Positions 1-7,612 of a stretch of 33,371 nucleotides of DNA are shown piece after piece. A program made the position numbers and the translations under genes. Location of the stretch: positions 1 through 33,371 of the forward strand of contig JADHXS010000010.1 of NCBI GenBank assembly GCA_016782835.1. The letters are read 5' to 3'. This stretch comes from Phycisphaerae bacterium. Its GTDB lineage: Bacteria > Planctomycetota > Phycisphaerae > Sedimentisphaerales > Anaerohalosphaeraceae. How positions within the stretch are numbered: the stretch's first letter is position 1; the number at the start of each line of letters is the position of its first letter. A model generated the notes under the pieces. The model was given only the letters and a program-made list of their open reading frames with translations, was not told the origin of the DNA and did not search any database.

Positions 1-37
1 TAACGAACACTTTGACGATATAATCAGCGATATTCAT
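1..37 (-). CDS. 5' end of an unidentified gene (partial, runs off the left edge)
   Basis: On the minus strand an ATG at 37-35 is preceded by a near-perfect Shine-Dalgarno sequence, AAGGAGGT, at 50-43 with 5 bases between. The visible codons read MNIADYIVKVFV before the window ends. The start is well supported by the ribosome site, but twelve residues cannot identify a product. The sequence is loosely like the N-terminus of thiamine-diphosphate enzymes (ADYI..F), which is only a guess. The gene is divergent from the zinc-ribbon gene at 169, so the 131 bases between them should hold promoters for both. Confidence 0.6.
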   Translation of the reverse strand, partial: MNIADYIVKVFV

Positions 38-168
38 TTTAGACCTCCTTGTCTCAATAAAGGTTATCGTTCAATCTCCTTTATCGACCAGGTGGTCTTT
101 TTTGTTATAAAACGTAAAAAACTCGCACAATACGTTAATGTTTAATCTGAATTTGAGGGAGGTATTTT

Positions 169-939
169 ATGGTTTGTTCAAAATGCGGTGTTCAAAACAA
201 CGACGGTTCGACCCATTGTACCAATTGCGGCAGTGTATTAGTGGATGCAGCGACACACCCTGTCGCCGGACAGGTTCAAGCGGCAGCGATGCAGGTTGTC
301 CCCAAAACCTCCGGCTTGGCCATTGCAGCGTTTGTCATGGGGCTGCTTAGCTTTTGCGGTTTATGGCCTTTGTTGGGTTTGCCTGCAATCATTTGCGGTA
401 TTATTGCATTGATTAATATCAGTAAGAGCAATGGCCGGTTCAAAGGCACTGGTTTTGCTGTGACGGGCCTGGTGATTCCTGTGGTTTTGGGGCCGATTAT
501 GATGGCTATCCTTATGCCGGCATTAAGTCATACAAGAAAAATTGCCATGCGGGTGGTGTGCGGGACAAATCTTAAAGGTCTTTCAACAGCCATGATCGTT
601 TATAACGATGAATACCCCATGCCGGAAGCATGGTGTGATTTGCTGATGCAGGAAGCAGATGTGTCGCCGAAAAGTTTTCAATGCCCCGAAGAGCCGGAAG
701 GGTCGTTTAGCTATGCGATTAATAAAAATGTCTATGAAATCGAACCCGGAAAGATGGATGCACAAATGGTCGTGCTTTTCGAGGCAAACCTTGGCCGCAA
801 TGGTGTTGGCGGGCCGGAGGATTTAGTACTTCGACACGAGCGAAACGGTCGACTCGGTTGTAACATTGCCTTTGCCGATGGGCATACGGAGTTTGTCGCC
901 GAAGATCGCATTGCAGAGTTGCAATGGACGGCGGAATGA
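169..939 (+). CDS. Zinc-ribbon membrane protein with a pseudopilin-like C-terminal domain
   Basis: 256 residues, start fixed by GAGGGAGGT at 155-163. The N-terminus is a four-cysteine zinc ribbon (C3, C6, C17, C20). Residues about 48-83 and 95-119 form hydrophobic segments separated by a short polar stretch (ISKSNGRFKGTG), the pattern of DUF4190-type membrane modules. From about 125 to the end is a soluble domain resembling the C-terminal part of planctomycete prepilin-like (DUF1559/H-X9-DG) proteins: RHERNGRLGCNIAFADGHTEF at about 222-242 carries the conserved His and the FADGH turn. The usual N-terminal pilin methylation motif is missing; the membrane module takes its place. Function is unknown. 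I infer an inner-membrane protein whose C-terminal domain is held at the surface. It is monocistronic as far as can be seen; ispD follows after a 90-base gap containing a repeat. Confidence 0.75.
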   Translation: MVCSKCGVQNNDGSTHCTNCGSVLVDAATHPVAGQVQAAAMQVVPKTSGLAIAAFVMGLLSFCGLWPLLGLPAIICGIIALINISKSNGRFKGTGFAVTGLVIPVVLGPIMMAILMPALSHTRKIAMRVVCGTNLKGLSTAMIVYNDEYPMPEAWCDLLMQEADVSPKSFQCPEEPEGSFSYAINKNVYEIEPGKMDAQMVVLFEANLGRNGVGGPEDLVLRHERNGRLGCNIAFADGHTEFVAEDRIAELQWTAE

Positions 940-950
940 TGAATAAAAAA

Positions 951-1016
951 TCTTGTAAATCCAGTTAATCCTGTCTAAAAAATAATCAGTGAAAATCAGC
1001 ATTAATCTGTGTCTAA
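951..1016 (+). repeat. Phrase-like intergenic repeat ahead of ispD
   Basis: Two modules lie side by side. The first, around 951-983, contains TGTAAATCCAGTTAATCCTG and reappears in reverse orientation at about 4394-4414. The second ends in TTAATCTGTGTCTAA (1002-1016), identical to 7592-7606 ahead of rpe, with a rearranged version ahead of cysS (11581-11612). The repeat ends 13 bases before the ispD start. Its function is unknown. Confidence 0.7.
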
Positions 1017-1029
1017 GGTAAGTAGAGCT

Positions 1030-1770
1030 ATGAAAAAGATATCAGTGATTATTTGTGCCGCCGGCGCCAGCAGTCGCTTTGGCGGGGACCGCAAGAAGCC
1101 GTTTGTGGATGTGGCGGGGCGGCCGGCGTTTCTGCGCAGTATCGACTTTTTTGCCGACCGTGAAGATGTTAAACAGGTTATCCTGTCGATTTCCAAAGAA
1201 GACGAGGAACTGGTTACGGTCAAATGGGGTGCGGCATTGGGATTTAACGGCGTCAAGCTCTGTTTCGGCGGAGCCGAACGGTTTGAAACGGTTGCCAATG
1301 CTCTCGAAAAAGTGAGCGACGATGCCGACCTGATTGCCGTCCATGACGCAGTGCGATGCTGCCTGACGAATGAATGGTTGGATGAACTGTTTGCAAAAGC
1401 CGGCGAAACCGGTGCGGCCATGCTGGCCTGCCCGGTGGTGGCGACGCTGAAAAAGGTTGCGGATGGGAAAATCATTGATACGGTGGACCGCGCAGGTCTG
1501 TATGAAGCTCAGACGCCGCAGGTGTTCGATGCCAAACTGCTCAAAGATGCCTATGCCAAGCTGGACACACTGGACACATCCAGGATTACCGACGATGCGC
1601 AACTCGTCGAAGCGATGGGTCATCCGGTCTCGATTGTGGAAACCGACCATTCGAATATTAAGATAACCCGCAAAAATGACCTGCCCGTTGCCGAGGCGAT
1701 TATCAAATCCCGTCCCAAGCCCAAGGGTGACGGACCTGGCGGGCCGTTCAATGAAGAGGCAATGTGGTAA
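1030..1770 (+). CDS. ispD: 2-C-methyl-D-erythritol 4-phosphate cytidylyltransferase
   Basis: IspD joins CTP and MEP to give CDP-methylerythritol in the non-mevalonate isoprenoid pathway, in the cytosol. The protein starts MKKISVIICAAGASSRFGG, the glycine-rich nucleotide-binding loop of the family; the catalytic-site Arg and Lys of this loop region (SSRFGGDRKKPF) are present. Later motifs are VHDAVRCC, where family members have VHDAARP, and YEAQTPQVF followed by TDDAQLVEAMG. The length of 246 residues is slightly above the usual 225-240. I chose the ATG at 1030; a GTG at 1009 would add seven residues but lies inside a repeat copy. AAGGT at 1015-1019 may serve as a weak ribosome site. The pathway partner ispF is in the same window (10985) but not adjacent, and the next gene is unrelated, so this gene seems to stand alone. 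Confidence 0.93.
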   Translation: MKKISVIICAAGASSRFGGDRKKPFVDVAGRPAFLRSIDFFADREDVKQVILSISKEDEELVTVKWGAALGFNGVKLCFGGAERFETVANALEKVSDDADLIAVHDAVRCCLTNEWLDELFAKAGETGAAMLACPVVATLKKVADGKIIDTVDRAGLYEAQTPQVFDAKLLKDAYAKLDTLDTSRITDDAQLVEAMGHPVSIVETDHSNIKITRKNDLPVAEAIIKSRPKPKGDGPGGPFNEEAMW

Positions 1771-1866
1771 TTCGATTGACGATTATCCCGTGATGGCAGG
1801 CGATTTTGACGTATAAATGACCGGTTTTTAAGGGATTAGGGGGCGAAAACCGATAGCATAATATGC

Positions 1867-1894
1867 TTGACACCCCGATAAAAGCTGGTATTTT
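1867..1894 (+). promoter_or_regulatory. Sigma-70-type promoter for the TPR lipoprotein gene
   Basis: TTGACA at 1867-1872 is a perfect -35 box; TATTTT at 1889-1894 is a plausible -10 after 16 bases. Transcription would start near 1901, about 40 bases before the gene at 1943. Confidence 0.5.
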
Positions 1895-1942
1895 TAGGGA
1901 AATAATAACCGAATTCTTTCAGGAATCGAAAGGAGTATAACA

Positions 1943-2824
1943 ATGGTAAGGAATCGAATAATCGCCGCAGTGATACTGGCGGGCATATTTTTGGCGGGTT
2001 GTGACAACCCCCGAAAGTCGGATGCGCATCTGTTGGTGACCCAGGCCGATATGCAGATGGCTCAGAGTGAAGGCTTTTTGGTGCCGGATGCGATGGAGGT
2101 CGATTATGCGGAGAATGCCGCTGCCGCACGTCAGGCGTATCGTAATGCCCTGATTTCACTGGCCGATTACTATTCCTCTGTCGGCAACGCCACCAAACTG
2201 CAATGGGCCAATACCGAATTGAAGACATTTGACCAGATGGTACAGTACCGCTACCTGCAGCCCGCCGAATGGGTGCCGGAGAATTTGACGGCCATGAATT
2301 CCATCGAAGATGCCGATATTTTATATAATGAAGCTATCCGGTTGTATCGGCGGGCCGGCGGATTTTTGATCATTACCAGCGAAGCCAAACTCCGCCAATC
2401 ACTGGGGGTGTTTAATGAGGTTATTGCTCAGTATCCTACCAGTGACAAGATCGATGATTCTGCTTACCGGGCGGGCCTGATTTATGAACATCTGAAAAAT
2501 TACGAACTGGCGGCGGTTTATTATCAGCGCACGTTCCAGTGGAATGAAACCACACCGTATCCGGCACGGTTCCGTGCCGCCAAGGTCATGGACCAGAAAC
2601 TGCGGATGCGGAAAGAAGCGCTGGCGCTTTATAAACTGGCGGTGGAAAAAGAATCGCGCTATGTGGATAATACGGAGTATGCGAATCTGCGAATACAGGC
2701 GCTTTCGACGCCCGCTGTGGAAGAAGAAAACATCCCGCCGGCCGAAGAATTTGTCCCATACGAAGAAGCACCGACGACGGATGGCCAGATGGTTCCGTTG
2801 GAAGACCAGTCGTCTGAGCAATAA
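1943..2824 (+). CDS. TPR-repeat lipoprotein of unknown function
   Basis: 293 residues, start set by AAAGGAG at 1929-1935. The N-terminus (MVRNRIIAAVILAGIFLAGC) is a lipoprotein signal peptide with lipobox LAGC, so the mature protein begins at Cys20 and is anchored to a membrane. Residues about 120-250 are helical with TPR-like units, for example SLGVFNEVIAQYPTSDKIDDS and AAVYYQRTFQWNET, an arrangement similar to BamD/YfiO or YbgF-type outer-membrane assembly proteins. The C-terminal 40 residues are acidic and Pro/Glu-rich and look disordered. A BamD role is possible but unproven: TPR scaffolds are common and the spacing of units is not diagnostic. The gene has its own promoter and terminator and is likely monocistronic. 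Confidence 0.75.
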   Translation: MVRNRIIAAVILAGIFLAGCDNPRKSDAHLLVTQADMQMAQSEGFLVPDAMEVDYAENAAAARQAYRNALISLADYYSSVGNATKLQWANTELKTFDQMVQYRYLQPAEWVPENLTAMNSIEDADILYNEAIRLYRRAGGFLIITSEAKLRQSLGVFNEVIAQYPTSDKIDDSAYRAGLIYEHLKNYELAAVYYQRTFQWNETTPYPARFRAAKVMDQKLRMRKEALALYKLAVEKESRYVDNTEYANLRIQALSTPAVEEENIPPAEEFVPYEEAPTTDGQMVPLEDQSSEQ

Positions 2825-2850
2825 AATTATGTATCAAATGCATTTGACAG

Positions 2851-2884
2851 GGCCTGTTTCTTTTTTTGAAGCAGGCCTTTTTTA
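2851..2884 (+). terminator. Rho-independent terminator of the TPR lipoprotein gene
   Basis: Ten-base arms (GGCCTGTTTC with GAAGCAGGCC, one G-U pair) enclose a seven-T loop and are followed by a T tract from 2878. Confidence 0.9.
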
Positions 2885-2948
2885 TTTATATCAAAAAGCA
2901 AATATCAAATGTTAAAAATGAGGAAACCGCCTTCGGCGAATATTTTTT

Positions 2949-4358
2949 ATGATGCCTTTTGAGGTCAAGTTACAGGATTGGATTCAAGCCAAAGGTCTAT
3001 TTGAAGGAATTGACCGGGTGCTTTTAGCTGTTTCCGGCGGGGCCGATTCAGTGGCGATGGTAGATGCGCTGCACCGACTGCGGCAAGCAGGGCATTTGCA
3101 GTGTGAGTTTGTGATTGGGCATGTCAATCACGGCCTGCGCGGTGCTGATTCGGATGCAGACGAAGTCTTTGTGACCGAATTGGCTCGGCAGTTGGGAATT
3201 AATGTGGTTGCCGCATCCGTTTCTGTTAATGACTATGCACAACAGAAAAAGCTTTCTATCGAAACTGCCGGACGGACGTTACGGCTAAAAGCATTGGCGG
3301 CGATGGCGCAACAGCATCATTGTGATGCAATTGCCACAGCTCATCATAAGGACGATCAGGCTGAAACGATTATTCATCGCCTCATGCGGGGAACGGGATT
3401 TCGGGGATTGTGCGGGATCCGGCCGGTATCCGAAGTTTATGGCACCGAGTTCATCCGGCCCATGCTGGGGATGCGCCGCAGTGACATCATTGAATACTGC
3501 GATGAAAACAATCTTTCCTGGCGAGAGGATGTCTCCAATAAAAATGTCAACTTTATGCGAAATCGAATTCGCCATTATATATTGCCTGAGTTACAAGCCG
3601 AAAGCAATACCATTATTGACCGGTTATCTGCATTGTCCTGCAAAAGCCGGCAGTTTCTGTTATGGACTGAAAAGCACGCCCAATCAATTCTTGCTAAGGG
3701 GCGGATGGATGTAACGAAAAAAGAATTTGTTTTGGAAAAAGACGTTATAAAGGACTGCCCGCCGTGGGTGTTTTATGAAGTTCTGCTTGGGGTTTTGACT
3801 AAGCTTGGTGTTGGGTTGCGGAATTATAAACAAGAGCATTTTAATGTCATGCGACAGCTTATTGAGCAAAAAAAAGCCAAAGCCGAATTTCCCGGCGGCA
3901 TTGAAATTGTTGTCAATAAAGCAACGGCACACATTCAACTAAAAAGGCAACCGGTGATTCTGTCGCAGGAATCGGTGATGCTTCAAATCGGGCAGACCGT
4001 TGAATTTGGCCCGTGGAAAATTTCCTCCAAAGTGCTGAATCGTGATGAAGTTGATGTTGGACAATTTTTAAAAACGAAGGATACTTTTGTCGAATGGTTC
4101 GATGCGGAAAAAATCATCGGCCCCATTGAAATTCGAAATCGTCAGGCCGGCGACCGCTTTTGGCCCATCGGCGCCAAAGGCGAAAAGAAAGTAGGGCGGT
4201 TTCTGATGGATGCGCAACTGGAGGCCGATATCCGGCAAAATGCCTTTGTCATTGCTGATGCCGAAAAAATCCTCTGGCTGACGCCGATTCGAATGGCCGA
4301 AGCGGTGAAAGTGACGGAAAAGACGACTCGAATCGTCGAGGTACAAGTTGGACGATAA
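2949..4358 (+). CDS. tilS: tRNA(Ile)-lysidine synthase
   Basis: TilS uses ATP and lysine to turn C34 of the CAU-anticodon tRNA(Ile) into lysidine, so that the tRNA reads AUA. The PP-loop motif SGGADS is at residues 29-34, HVNHGLRG at 58-65 and AHHKDDQAET at 131-140, all characteristic of the N-type ATP pyrophosphatase domain. RNRIRHYILPEL marks the end of this domain. The C-terminal TilS domain is recognisable from NRQAGDRFWPIGAKGEKKVG to RMAEAVKVTEKTTR. At 469 residues it is full length. The start is either of two adjacent ATG codons (2949, 2952). No ribosome site lies at normal distance; GAGGA occurs about 25 bases upstream, separated from the start by a small hairpin (CGCC-TTC-GGCG) that could bring it closer. 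Upstream bases 2886-2930 carry an AT-rich phrase repeat. Confidence 0.95.
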   Translation: MMPFEVKLQDWIQAKGLFEGIDRVLLAVSGGADSVAMVDALHRLRQAGHLQCEFVIGHVNHGLRGADSDADEVFVTELARQLGINVVAASVSVNDYAQQKKLSIETAGRTLRLKALAAMAQQHHCDAIATAHHKDDQAETIIHRLMRGTGFRGLCGIRPVSEVYGTEFIRPMLGMRRSDIIEYCDENNLSWREDVSNKNVNFMRNRIRHYILPELQAESNTIIDRLSALSCKSRQFLLWTEKHAQSILAKGRMDVTKKEFVLEKDVIKDCPPWVFYEVLLGVLTKLGVGLRNYKQEHFNVMRQLIEQKKAKAEFPGGIEIVVNKATAHIQLKRQPVILSQESVMLQIGQTVEFGPWKISSKVLNRDEVDVGQFLKTKDTFVEWFDAEKIIGPIEIRNRQAGDRFWPIGAKGEKKVGRFLMDAQLEADIRQNAFVIADAEKILWLTPIRMAEAVKVTEKTTRIVEVQVGR

Positions 4359-5009
4359 TTGGCTTTGATTGCGGCTGTTTTTTTGATTTTTTTTGACAGG
4401 ATTAACTGGATTTACGGGATATATATTTAACCATGGAGGACACGGAATGACACTGAAAGAGCGGGTTTAACCATGAAGAGCGTGAAGGACTTGAAGGTTT
4501 TTTTGCCACCGAGGGCACAGAGTTCGCAGAGGGAATCGTGAGGAGCATTTTCAACGCTCTTATCTGTTCAGAGCCGGTCGGGGTGCTCTCCCGATAAATC
4601 GGGATGTGCTTTCCGACCCATTTTAATCAGCCGTCACTTGACGTGACGGACGATTCCGGGGGGATTATTGGCCCACTTCCACGCCGGGTTGCGTAAGGTC
4701 AATCATAATGATGTTACCGCGGAGCAATGGGAGCAATGCAGGCAATGTCCGCGCCGAATGAGAAAAATCAGGCATTTGCTGTTGATACTGTCTTAAAATC
4801 ACCCTCCTAAACCTGTCTTGGCTGTGTAAATCAGACTTAACAGTTTTCTTGAAAATTGTCAATCCTTCACAAATTCATGGCCGGATGAATTTTTGCGTAG
4901 AAAATATGGAACGACCGGCCCTGCGCTTGCGATTCGGGCTTCTGTTTGGGGTCATACAGGGTCGTGATAATCGGGTACAAAAAAGCGGTGTTTCTTTCCT
5001 ATAAATTTC
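4359..5009. other. Intergenic region between tilS and gap: repeats and stem-loops, no gene supported
   Basis: No convincing gene is present. From 4387 to 4534 is a mosaic of phrase repeats. At 4576-4617 a nested stem-loop has outer arms GGTCGG/CCGACC and an inner TCCCGAT-AA-ATCGGGA hairpin. At 4631-4649 CCGTCAC and GTGACGG form a hairpin around TTGAC. A minus-strand reading frame at 4862-4665 uses a TTG start, has no ribosome site and runs through repeat-like sequence, so I do not call it. The stem-loops could belong to a small RNA, but I see no promoter tied to them. Confidence 0.6.
4387..4534 (+). repeat. Mosaic of phrase-like intergenic repeats
   Basis: Three modules occur in a row: GACAGGATTAACTGGATTTAC (reverse complement of the module near 951-983), TTAACCATGAAGAG followed by variants of GAAGGAC (4467-4498), and CCACCGAGGGCACAGAG followed by TTCGCAGAG (about 4506-4532). 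The second module recurs at 11500-11533. These phrase-like sequences have no coding potential. Confidence 0.7.
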
Positions 5010-5038
5010 TTGACAATCACCCGGTGTGGTTCTACATT
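5010..5038 (+). promoter_or_regulatory. Sigma-70-type promoter for gap
   Basis: TTGACA at 5010-5015, a 17-base spacer, then TACATT at 5033-5038. The predicted transcript starts near 5045, giving a leader of about 70 bases before gap. This matches the strong expression expected for GAPDH. Confidence 0.65.
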
Positions 5039-5116
5039 ATCGCTTCCGTATGTCTGTCCCAGAACGGGGGCAGTCTGTAGATAAATGAGGTTTTTAAAAG
5101 TTACAGGAGATTTTCG

Positions 5117-6127
5117 ATGGCAACAAAAGTTGCAATTAATGGTTTCGGTCGAATCGGCCGTGCAGTCGCTCGCATTTTGATGGAGCGTAAAGATATGGAA
5201 CTGGTCGCGATTAATGACCTGGCTCCGGCCAAGAGTCTGGCGCATTTGTTCAAATATGACACTGTTTTTGGCCCCTATCAAGGAACCGTCGAAGGCAAGG
5301 ATGATGCAATCGTCATTGACGGCAAGAGTGTCAAGGTGACTGCGATTCGCAATCCCAAAGAACTGCCGTGGAAAGAGATGAAAATTGACGTTGTGGTTGA
5401 ATCCACCGGTATTTTCCGCACCAAAGCCTCTGAAAAGGGCGGTTATGAAGACCACATCGTTGCCGGTGCCAAGAAAGTTGTTCTGACCGTTCCGGCCAAG
5501 GACGACATCGACGCGACCGTCGTTATGGGTGTGAACGATAACCAGATCACCGCGGCGACCAAGTCTGTTTCCAACGCAAGCTGTACGACCAACTGCCTGG
5601 CCCCGCTGGCGAAGGCGCTGCATGAAGCGTTCGGCATTGAAAAAGGCATGATGGTTACCGTTCACGGTTACACCAATGACCAGAACGTCTGCGACCAGAT
5701 TCACAGCGACCTGCGTCGTGCCCGTGCGGCGGCTCAGAATATTATTCCGACAACCACCGGCGCCGCCAAGGCAGTCGGGCTTGTTCTGCCTGCCCTGAAG
5801 GGCAAACTGGACGGTTATGCACTGCGCGTTCCGGTGATTACCGGCAGTTGTGTGGACCTTGTTGCTGATTTGGGCAAGGAAGTGACCAAGGACGACGTTA
5901 ACGCCGCGATTAAAGCCGCTTCAGAAGGTGCCCTCAAGGGGATTCTGGCCTACTGCGATGAGCCGATCGTCAGCAGTGACGTTATCGGTAATACCAACTC
6001 CAGTATCTTTGATTCGCTGTGCACGATGGTACAGGGCAAGACCGTCAAGGTGGTTAGCTGGTATGATAACGAGTGGGGGTATTCAAATCGTACGGTTGAT
6101 ATCATTGCAAAGCTTGCCGCCGTATAG
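5117..6127 (+). CDS. gap: Type I glyceraldehyde-3-phosphate dehydrogenase
   Basis: Catalyses the reversible, NAD-linked phosphorylation and oxidation of glyceraldehyde 3-phosphate to 1,3-bisphosphoglycerate. Residues 8-15 NGFGRIGR form the Rossmann nucleotide loop; Asp34 in AIND ends the second strand, as in NAD-specific enzymes. The catalytic cysteine is Cys156 in SNASCTTNCLAP, and the active-site His falls in MVTVHGYTNDQ. The C-terminus has SWYDNEWGYSNR. Length of 336 is typical. AGGAGA at 5105-5110 sets the start. The next gene is pgk, the following glycolytic step, but a terminator at 6263-6287 separates them, so pgk may be transcribed partly on its own. Even codon choice and strong promoter elements suggest high expression. 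Confidence 0.98.
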   Translation: MATKVAINGFGRIGRAVARILMERKDMELVAINDLAPAKSLAHLFKYDTVFGPYQGTVEGKDDAIVIDGKSVKVTAIRNPKELPWKEMKIDVVVESTGIFRTKASEKGGYEDHIVAGAKKVVLTVPAKDDIDATVVMGVNDNQITAATKSVSNASCTTNCLAPLAKALHEAFGIEKGMMVTVHGYTNDQNVCDQIHSDLRRARAAAQNIIPTTTGAAKAVGLVLPALKGKLDGYALRVPVITGSCVDLVADLGKEVTKDDVNAAIKAASEGALKGILAYCDEPIVSSDVIGNTNSSIFDSLCTMVQGKTVKVVSWYDNEWGYSNRTVDIIAKLAAV

Positions 6128-6150
6128 TATGATGAAAGCCCGATACGGGC

Positions 6151-6218
6151 CCACCCTTAAAGGGTGGTAAGTTTCCGCGAGCAGGATTGTAGCTTATTGA
6201 TAGGATACAGTGCCGCGC
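6151..6218 (+). promoter_or_regulatory. Shared palindrome + CCGCGAG element, copy A (between gap and pgk)
   Basis: The palindrome CCACCCTT-A-AAGGGTGG (6151-6167) is followed at 6175 by CCGCGAG and at 6213 by CCGCGC. Copy B at 9174-9237, after accD and before hisC, has the same parts at the same spacing to within one base. It could be an operator/promoter region, an RNA leader or a repeat; the sequence alone does not decide. Confidence 0.5.
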
Positions 6219-6262
6219 CGAAACGTGAACTTTCAATGGTGATAAGTACAAAAAATCAAAAG

Positions 6263-6287
6263 CCCGCATTTATTGCGGGTTTTTGTT
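6263..6287 (+). terminator. Rho-independent terminator between gap and pgk
   Basis: Arms CCCGCA (6263-6268) and TGCGGG (6274-6279) surround a five-base loop, followed by TTTTTG. It ends gap transcripts or acts as an attenuator ahead of pgk, 49 bases downstream. Confidence 0.85.
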
Positions 6288-6335
6288 TGAACAGCAAATA
6301 AAAAACAGCTTTTTGACTTCAGAAAGGCTTAAATT

Positions 6336-7574
6336 ATGGCAAAAAAAACGGTTGCGGATATTAATGTAAAAGGCAAAAAGGTTCTGATGCGGTGCGATTT
6401 CAATGTGCCGCTGGATGAGAACCAAAATATTACGAATGATAATCGGATTGTCCAGGCACTGCCGACAATCAAACATGTTCTTGCCGGCGGCGGGGCGCTG
6501 ATTCTGATGAGCCATCTGGGACGACCCAAAGGTGAGCCGGAAGCCAAATACTCGCTGGCCCCGGTCGCCAAACGATTAGGCGAACTGCTGAGCAGGAAAG
6601 TGATTTTTGCCGGTGACTGTATTGGTGAAGACGTCAAAAGCAAAGCCGCGGCGCTGAAGCCCGGCGATGTGCTGTTGCTGGAAAACGTTCGTTTCCATAA
6701 GGAGGAAACGATTAAAGATAAGGCCGCCAAGGAAGATGCCCAGTTGCGTCAGGCCAAAGATGACTTTGCCAAACAGATTGCGGAGTTGGCGGACGTGTAT
6801 GTGGATGATGCATTTGGCACCGCTCACCGTGACAATGCGTCGATGTATACCGTGCCCTGCATGATGGAAGGCAAGCCCCGTGTATCCGGTTTCCTGATTG
6901 AAAAGGAACTGAAATTCCTCGGCGAGACCGTGGACAACCCCGAAAAGCCGTTTGTGGCAATTTTAGGCGGAGCGAAGGTTTCGGATAAAATTGCGGTCAT
7001 TGAAAATCTCTTGACCAAAGTGGATACGATTTTAATTGGCGGTGCTATGGCTTACACCTTCTTTAAGGCGCAGGGCAAGCAGGTCGGTAATAGCTTGTGC
7101 GAAGATGACTTCGTGGAGAAGGCCAACAGTTTAATGAATCAGGCACATGAGATTGGCTGTGAGCTCGTTCTGCCGATTGATACGGTAGTCGCTACGGCGT
7201 TTAAGGCCGACGCTGAACATAAGGTGGTTGAAGGCGATATCGAAACGGGGTGGGAAGGTCTGGATATCGGGCCGAAAACGGCTGAGTTGTTTGCTTCCAA
7301 GGTCCAAAGCGCCAAAACGATCGTCTGGAATGGCCCGATGGGCGTGTTTGAAATGGAACCGTTTGCGGTTGGAACCAAGGCGGTTGCCACTGCGGTTGCC
7401 GAGGCCACCGACAAGGGGGCCCGCAGTGTGATCGGCGGCGGCGACAGCGCCAGTGCGATTATGCAAATGGGCCTGCAGGACCGGGTCAGCCACATCTCCA
7501 CCGGCGGCGGGGCGAGTCTGGAATTTCTGGAAGGCAAGAAATTCAAATGCCTGACGATTCTGGACGATAAATAA
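6336..7574 (+). CDS. pgk: Phosphoglycerate kinase
   Basis: Transfers the acyl phosphate of 1,3-bisphosphoglycerate to ADP, making ATP in glycolysis. RCDFNVPLD at residues 19-27 is the family signature; SHLGRPKG with its substrate-binding His and Arg follows near 59. The C-terminal nucleotide domain has the glycine-rich segment VIGGGDSASAI and STGGGASLEFLEGK. The 412-residue length is normal to slightly long; a short insertion sits near KEDAQLRQAKDDF. Start supported by AAAGG about nine bases upstream. rpe begins 38 bases downstream and accD soon after, so pgk-rpe-accD may form one transcript. Confidence 0.98.
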   Translation: MAKKTVADINVKGKKVLMRCDFNVPLDENQNITNDNRIVQALPTIKHVLAGGGALILMSHLGRPKGEPEAKYSLAPVAKRLGELLSRKVIFAGDCIGEDVKSKAAALKPGDVLLLENVRFHKEETIKDKAAKEDAQLRQAKDDFAKQIAELADVYVDDAFGTAHRDNASMYTVPCMMEGKPRVSGFLIEKELKFLGETVDNPEKPFVAILGGAKVSDKIAVIENLLTKVDTILIGGAMAYTFFKAQGKQVGNSLCEDDFVEKANSLMNQAHEIGCELVLPIDTVVATAFKADAEHKVVEGDIETGWEGLDIGPKTAELFASKVQSAKTIVWNGPMGVFEMEPFAVGTKAVATAVAEATDKGARSVIGGGDSASAIMQMGLQDRVSHISTGGGASLEFLEGKKFKCLTILDDK

Positions 7575-7582
7575 AAAACAAG

Positions 7583-7610
7583 GAATCAGTGTTAATCTGT
7601 GTCTAAAAAA
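7583..7610 (+). repeat. Phrase-like repeat directly ahead of rpe
   Basis: Contains AATCAGTG and TTAATCTGTGTCTAA (7592-7606), the latter identical to 1002-1016 ahead of ispD. It ends within three bases of the rpe start codon and replaces any normal ribosome site. Confidence 0.7.
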
Positions 7611-7612
7611 GA

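Noticed and set aside
86-103. GACCA-GG-TGGTC followed by T6, terminator-like
   Set aside because: A two-base loop is too tight and the site lies between divergent gene starts, where a terminator is not expected.
4665-4862. Minus-strand 65-codon frame ending NIIMIDLTQPGVEVGQ
   Set aside because: TTG start, no usable ribosome site, and its first part runs through repeat-like sequence. The C-terminal residues look protein-like, so a gene remnant is possible but not supportable.
4952-5704. Long minus-strand frame opposite the start of gap
   Set aside because: It is the antisense of a clear GAPDH gene, has no family motifs and covers the gap promoter.
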